Of a stretch of 42,162 bases of DNA, positions 38,401 to 42,162 are shown piece after piece. The stretch's first letter is position 1, and every line of letters begins with the position of its first letter. The position numbers and the translations under genes were made by a program. The notes under the pieces were generated by a model. The model was not told where the DNA came from, made no database searches, and was given only the letters and a program-made list of their open reading frames with translations. Source of the stretch: JACDAN01 sp035707105 (GTDB lineage: Bacteria; Actinomycetota; Thermoleophilia; Gaiellales; Gaiellaceae); contig DASSUI010000038.1 of NCBI GenBank assembly GCA_035707105.1, forward strand, positions 1-42,162. Reading direction: 5' to 3'.

Positions 38401-38874
38401 TCAGTGGCCGTGCTCATGCGTGTGGCCGGTCAGCGCCTCCATCCGTTCGAGCACAGCCTCGGTCGTCCCGGGCGGCGCGGCGTCGAAGGCGGGAAGCTGG
38501 AGATCCTCCTCCTTCCGGAAGTGGGCACCGATCAGCGCGTACAGCCCGTAGAGGAGCTCCTGGAGCGTGTCGAGGTCCGCAGGGTCGGTCGACTCGAGCC
38601 GATCGATGTGCGCGACGATCGTCTCATGGTCGTGGATCATCGGCACGGCCGCCGCGTCGTACCCGACCAGCTTCGCCCATTCGGGGTAGAGCACCTCTTC
38701 CTCGGCCTTCGCGTGTGGGATCAGCGTGTCGCGGAGGAACCGGATGATTCGACTGACCAGGAGCTCGCGCTCCTCGGCCGATAACCGCGCCACCTCGCGC
38801 GCCGCTTGGCCGATGTGCTCGATGTGCGTGAGCAGCTCCTCGTGCTCTCGCCGGAACGGCTCGGTCGGTCGCAT
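38401..38874 (-). CDS. Hemerythrin-domain (HHE) protein
   Basis: A 157-residue four-helix bundle with the diiron ligands in place: EHEELLTHIEHI, PHAKAEEEVLYPEW, MIHDHETIVAHIDRL and AHFRKEED. It may bind O2 or sense or store iron/NO; no extra domain is attached. The C-terminus GHTHEHGH is His-rich and could bind metal. CATACT ends 6 nt before the ATG. It is divergent from the CoA transferase gene. Confidence 0.88.
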   Translation of the reverse strand: MRPTEPFRREHEELLTHIEHIGQAAREVARLSAEERELLVSRIIRFLRDTLIPHAKAEEEVLYPEWAKLVGYDAAAVPMIHDHETIVAHIDRLESTDPADLDTLQELLYGLYALIGAHFRKEEDLQLPAFDAAPPGTTEAVLERMEALTGHTHEHGH

Positions 38875-38880
38875 GGCCCG

Positions 38881-38907
38881 AGTATGACTCCACGGCGGCT
38901 GTAGCGT
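38881..38907. promoter_or_regulatory. Divergent -10-like boxes of hemerythrin and CoA transferase genes
   Basis: On the minus strand CATACT (38881-38886) ends 6 nt before the hemerythrin ATG. On the plus strand TAGCGT (38902-38907) ends 7 nt before a CTG at 38915 that would be the CoA transferase start. Confidence 0.42.
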
Positions 38908-38914
38908 CCGCGGC

Positions 38915-40102
38915 CTGACCGCGTTTCGTCCCCTCACCGGCATCCGCGTGCTCGATCTCACGAGCTCGCTCGCGGGGCCGTACTGCACGCAGATCCTTGC
39001 GGCGCTCGGTGGGGACGTCGTCAAGGTCGAGCATCCGCAGCGGGGCGACGAGGCGCGGGCGTGGGGGCCGGCCTTTGCCGTCGGCGGAAGCGTCATGTTC
39101 TTCGCGGCGAATGCCGGGAAACGGTCTCTCGCGCTGGACGTGTCGACCGAGGCCGGGCGGGAGGCGCTGCTCCGCCTGACCGAGCGATCGGCAGTCTTCG
39201 TCCAGAGCCTGCGCCCGGGCACGGCGGAGCGGCTCGGCCTCGGGGCGGCCGACCTGCGTGCCCGCAACGATCGGCTGGTGTACTGCTCCATCGGCGCCTT
39301 CGGCCGCCGGGGCCCGCTGGCGCGCGATCCGGGCTACGACCCGTTGATGCAGGCCGCCGGCGGGATCATGAGCGTCACCGGCGAGCCCGGGCGGCCCGGT
39401 ATCCGTGTCGGGGCCTCGCTGATCGACCTCGGCACCGCCGTCTGGGCCGCGCTCGCCGTGGTCGCCGCGATCCACGAGGGCGGCGGGCGTGTGCTCGACC
39501 TGTCGCTGTACGAGACGACGCTTGCCCTGCTCCCCTACCAGCTGACGAACTACCTCACGACCGGCGAGATCCCCGGCCGCGAGGGATCCGCATTCGCGCT
39601 GATCGCTCCGTACCAGGTCTTTCGCACGCGGGACGGCGAGCTGATGATCGTGGCAGCGAATGACCGTCTGTTCCGAGGGCTCTGCGACGTCGTCGGACGA
39701 GCGGACCTCGCCGACGACCCGCGCTTCGCGACGAACCCGCTGCGCGTCGCGAACCGTGCGGAGCTGATCGCCGAGCTCGCGCAGCGCTTTCTTGCGGACG
39801 GCTCGGCGGCCTGGCTCGCCCGCCTCCGCGAGGCGGGCGTACCCGCGGCCCCGGTGCAGGACGTGGCCCAGGTCGCCGACAGCGAGCAGACCGCGGCGCT
39901 GGGGATCCTCCAGGAGCTCGCGGGCTTCCGGACGGTCGCCCTGCCCTTCTCCGCCGACGGCGAGCGCCCCCTGTATGCGACGCCGCCGCCGGCCCTCGGC
40001 GAGCACTCCGCGGACGTCCTTGCCGAGGCGGGCTACTCGGAGGCCGAGGTCGGCGAGCTCGCGGCGGCCGGCGTGACGAGGCTGCCGGACGAGGGGCGCT
40101 AA
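38915..40102 (+). CDS. Family III CoA transferase (CaiB/BaiF)
   Basis: A ~395-residue CaiB/BaiF enzyme: RPLTGIRVLDLTSSLAGP, LGGDVVKVEHP, GYDPLMQAAGGIMSVTGEP and the catalytic-Asp segment ASLIDLGTAVW. It transfers CoA between carboxylic acids; the substrates are unknown. The frame has a stop at 38885 and no ATG/GTG/TTG before the GTG at 38948, which would delete conserved RPLTGIR. The only plausible start retaining it is CTG at 38915, 7 nt after TAGCGT. I therefore place the start at 38915; a GTG start at 38948 (384 residues) is the alternative. It ends in TAA, overlapped by the next promoter. Confidence 0.85.
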   Translation: MTAFRPLTGIRVLDLTSSLAGPYCTQILAALGGDVVKVEHPQRGDEARAWGPAFAVGGSVMFFAANAGKRSLALDVSTEAGREALLRLTERSAVFVQSLRPGTAERLGLGAADLRARNDRLVYCSIGAFGRRGPLARDPGYDPLMQAAGGIMSVTGEPGRPGIRVGASLIDLGTAVWAALAVVAAIHEGGGRVLDLSLYETTLALLPYQLTNYLTTGEIPGREGSAFALIAPYQVFRTRDGELMIVAANDRLFRGLCDVVGRADLADDPRFATNPLRVANRAELIAELAQRFLADGSAAWLARLREAGVPAAPVQDVAQVADSEQTAALGILQELAGFRTVALPFSADGERPLYATPPPALGEHSADVLAEAGYSEAEVGELAAAGVTRLPDEGR

Positions 40103-40105
40103 GCT
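40100..40105 (+). promoter_or_regulatory. -10-like box overlapping the CoA transferase stop
   Basis: TAAGCT begins with the CoA transferase stop TAA and ends 7 nt before the ATG at 40113, suggesting a leaderless second transcript. Confidence 0.4.
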
Positions 40106-40112
40106 CGCGGCG

Positions 40113-40595
40113 ATGGGGATGGCACGGGCAAGCGGCGTCCTCCTCGCCCTCGCGGGCGTCGGATTCGTCGGCGCGGGGATGTGGGCGCGCAACGAGGTTC
40201 GGCAGGCCCTCGCGCGAGAGCGCATCGTCAGCACGTCGGACGCCGAGCCGCCGGAAGCGCCGGTGACGACTGCGGCCGCGGCTCGGTCGATGGCCGAGGT
40301 GATCCGTGGCCGGACGCTCTCGGCCGCCGGCGACCGGACGTACGCGGAGACCGCGACGTACATCGACGCCGAGGGCAACCCCACGAGCGATTCCGAGTCC
40401 GCGCTGAAGGACGAGCGCACCGGACAGCCGGTCGAGAATCCCGACCACGCGCTCTGGGTTCAGTCGACGACGCTGCAGACGGCGCTGATGCAGGCCTATC
40501 TTTCGGCCCGGCTCGCAGAGCTGACGATCGCGATGGGCGCGGCGCTCGTCGCCGCGGGCGCCGGAATCGTGGCCGCGGCCCGCGCGAGCCGCTAG
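40113..40595 (+). CDS. Two-TM membrane protein of unknown function
   Basis: A 160-residue protein with a helix at each end (about 6-25 and 133-157) and an extracytoplasmic loop of about 105 residues between them. The loop carries AEVIRGRTLSAAGDRTYAET and ALWVQSTTLQTALMQAYLS, a layout seen in actinobacterial proteins sometimes mislabelled as LigA-like. No function can be assigned. ATG at 40113 fits a -10-like box. It ends in TAG, 48 bp before the convergent solute-binding protein stop. Confidence 0.7.
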   Translation: MGMARASGVLLALAGVGFVGAGMWARNEVRQALARERIVSTSDAEPPEAPVTTAAAARSMAEVIRGRTLSAAGDRTYAETATYIDAEGNPTSDSESALKDERTGQPVENPDHALWVQSTTLQTALMQAYLSARLAELTIAMGAALVAAGAGIVAAARASR

Positions 40596-40643
40596 GGCGA
40601 CGGCCGGTCGTCGGAACGGTCGCGCGGCGGCCTCGCGCCCGTC

Positions 40644-42162
40644 TCAGCGTGTGACGCAGAGCGCGGCGTAGTCCCAGGTAAAGACCGGGTGGTAGTGGTA
40701 GCACCCCACCCGCGCGGAGACGTAATGCCTCGCGTTCGGGCTCCCGTACACGGCGAGCGGTGCGACGTCGCGGACGAGCTCGTGGTCGAGTTTCGAGAAG
40801 GCGCGGTACCGCGGCACGCCGACGAGCGCCTTCGCCCGGGCGATCTTCCGGTCGAAGCTCGGCGAGTGGAAGTACGAGAGATTGACGTTGTTGGCGGGCC
40901 GGATCGTCGTTCCGTCGACGAGGAAGATGAAGTCGTACGGATCGAAGTAGTCCATGTGCCAACCGGCGCCGGTGAGGTCGAACGGCTCACCGCGCCGTCC
41001 GGCGAGTGCGAACAGGGTTGCCGGTGGGAACAGCTTGATGTCCATGTCCAGGCCGATGTTCCGCAGGTTCGCCTGCACGATCTGGCACGTCTCCGGACCG
41101 GGCGAGCGGTTGAAGCAGTAGAAGACGCCGTCGCCGCCGCGGGTCTGGCCGGCCGCGAGCCTGCGCGCCTGCGCCAGGTTCGGCCGCCGCGGGTAGACCG
41201 CGATGTTGCGGAACCCGCGCATTGTCGGGGGCATGTACTGGTCGTTCGTGACTCCGCCGTATGCCCCCAACTGGGACAGCATGCCCTGGCGGTCGATCGC
41301 GAAGTTGACGGCCTTCTTCAGTCGGAGATTCCCATTCGCGCCGCCTCCGAAGAGCCGGCGATCGTGATTCATCGCCAGATAGAGGATCGTCGGCGACGGG
41401 TTCGCGAAGTAGCGGCCCGGCGACCGATGCCTCACCCCGAACCGGCGCCCGAGCTCGGCGTGGGCGGAGGGAGGCAGATCGCCGAAGTCGGTCGCGCCGC
41501 GGTCGATGTTCAGCTTGATCGTCTCGAGCGGGAGCCCGATGTCGATCTGGATCCGGTTGACGTTGCCGCGCACGGGACCGCGGTAGAAGCGGTTGCGCTC
41601 GAGGATCACGCGCCGGTTCCTCGTCCATTCCCTGACGTAGTAGGGGCCGGCGCTGTGGACGGGCGCCGACACGCCCTGCGGGTCGACCGGCAGGTTGCGC
41701 GGGATCGCGGCGAAGAACGGCATCGCGAGCCGGGCGAGCAGATCCGGAGCTCTCCGGGTGAGGCGGATCTCGAGCGTGTACGGATCCAAGACTCTGATCC
41801 CGTGTGCCGTCCGTGCGCGTCCGGCGATCACGGCCTGCGCGCCGGCGATGTCCTCGATGAACGGCTGCGCGGGCGAGCTCATGCGGCGGTTGAGGTCACG
41901 GTTGAGCGCCGCGGCGAAGTTGCGAGCCGTGACGGGCAGGCCGTTACTGAGGCGGTACGTGTTCTTGAGCCGGAAGGTGTACACCAGCCCGTTCCGCGAG
42001 ATGCGGGGGAAGCCCTGCGCCACCTCGGGCGTGAGCCGCGACCCTCGGGGGGCGGGCGCATGCGGGTAGTTCAGGAGCATCGCGCTCGTCGCGTACGCGA
42101 TCGTCCAGGACGGCACGTAGTACCAGAGGGCCGGATCGACGTAGTCGATGTCGACCGTCAGG
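40644..42162 (-). CDS. Family 5 extracellular solute-binding protein (partial)
   Basis: At least 505 residues of an ABC oligopeptide/dipeptide-binding (SBP_bac_5) protein; the 5' end lies beyond the right edge. Typical segments: YTFRLKNTYRLSNGLPVTARNF (shown in part, N-terminal lobe), GPYYVREW, LYLAMNHDRRLF, FAIDRQGM and a C-terminal SYFHSPSFDRKI. It captures peptides or similar solutes for an ABC importer. The open frame continues past 42116 with LTVDIDYVDPALWYY. No permease gene is visible. Signal peptide not in window. Confidence 0.88.
   Translation of the reverse strand, partial: LTVDIDYVDPALWYYVPSWTIAYATSAMLLNYPHAPAPRGSRLTPEVAQGFPRISRNGLVYTFRLKNTYRLSNGLPVTARNFAAALNRDLNRRMSSPAQPFIEDIAGAQAVIAGRARTAHGIRVLDPYTLEIRLTRRAPDLLARLAMPFFAAIPRNLPVDPQGVSAPVHSAGPYYVREWTRNRRVILERNRFYRGPVRGNVNRIQIDIGLPLETIKLNIDRGATDFGDLPPSAHAELGRRFGVRHRSPGRYFANPSPTILYLAMNHDRRLFGGGANGNLRLKKAVNFAIDRQGMLSQLGAYGGVTNDQYMPPTMRGFRNIAVYPRRPNLAQARRLAAGQTRGGDGVFYCFNRSPGPETCQIVQANLRNIGLDMDIKLFPPATLFALAGRRGEPFDLTGAGWHMDYFDPYDFIFLVDGTTIRPANNVNLSYFHSPSFDRKIARAKALVGVPRYRAFSKLDHELVRDVAPLAVYGSPNARHYVSARVGCYHYHPVFTWDYAALCVTR

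Noticed and set aside
1..42162. tRNA, rRNA, integrase, transposase or attachment sites
   Set aside because: None seen on either strand; base composition is uniform apart from the surface protein gene, so no island boundary is supported.

Overview
The window is very GC-rich bacterial chromosome with dense, mostly short operons and tiny intergenic gaps. Several features point to a high-GC actinobacterial lineage, most plausibly a Thermoleophilia-like (Gaiellales/Solirubrobacterales) soil or metagenomic organism: a DivIVA-type coiled-coil protein, NarL-type two-component control of DrrAB-like exporters, a TIGR03767-like phosphoesterase, DUF6766-like, DUF389-like and DUF7218-like proteins, an L,D-transpeptidase, many GTG starts, and -10-like boxes placed 6-8 nt before start codons. 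The taxon is inferred from gene content and style; no rRNA or tRNA gene is visible. I call 48 protein genes. No CRISPR array, IS element, integrase or phage gene was found, so this looks like ordinary chromosome, not a mobile island.

Layout. 0-5.4 kb: DivIVA-like protein, orphan Flp pilin, SnoaL-like protein, a MarR/beta-propeller pair, an RTX-type secreted protein, and an MFS exporter coupled to a MarR regulator with a palindromic operator. 5.4-12.8 kb: CbbX-type AAA+ ATPase, methyltransferase, large metallophosphoesterase with a structured leader, a second MFS exporter, and an operon of DUF389, membrane-anchored PASTA and SCO1-like proteins. 12.9-19.9 kb: DUF6766-like protein with an internal duplication, an unlisted 24-residue membrane peptide, a coiled-coil protein, an EamA transporter, an orphan cyclic-nucleotide-binding domain with a flavoprotein, a DUF7218-like protein, divergent cytochrome c and heme-type membrane protein, an SGNH hydrolase and a membrane protein. 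19.9-25.9 kb: a sensor kinase/response regulator/DrrA/DrrB operon, divergent from an MMPL transporter and a SHOCT protein. 25.8-30.9 kb: a fused MepA/M14 murein hydrolase, AlkD-like glycosylase, a NodIJ-type exporter, PAS and metallo-beta-lactamase-fold proteins. 30.9-37.8 kb: an envelope block of NlpC/P60 hydrolase, secreted beta-sandwich protein, L,D-transpeptidase, a 1218-residue surface protein with seven tandem repeats, and a membrane protein with an HExxH motif. 37.9-42.2 kb: RibD/DHFR-like reductase, hemerythrin, CaiB-type CoA transferase, a two-TM protein, and a family 5 solute-binding protein running off the right edge.

How the genes work together. Two themes recur. One is envelope building and export: peptidoglycan hydrolases, L,D-transpeptidase, PASTA, surface repeats, and several MFS/ABC/MMPL pumps with adjacent MarR or two-component control. 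The other is small redox or metal units (SCO1, cytochrome c, hemerythrin, flavoprotein).

No single element is an obvious new defence or biosynthetic system. The most distinctive signals are architectural: a 15-bp perfect terminator stem that encodes the same pentapeptide RLAQL at the ends of two convergent genes; five convergent gene pairs that share one CTAG as both stop codons; TAG as the commonest stop (27 of 48); widespread probable leaderless starts, including a probable CTG start; a mosaic 273-bp tandem repeat gene; and a fused double murein hydrolase.
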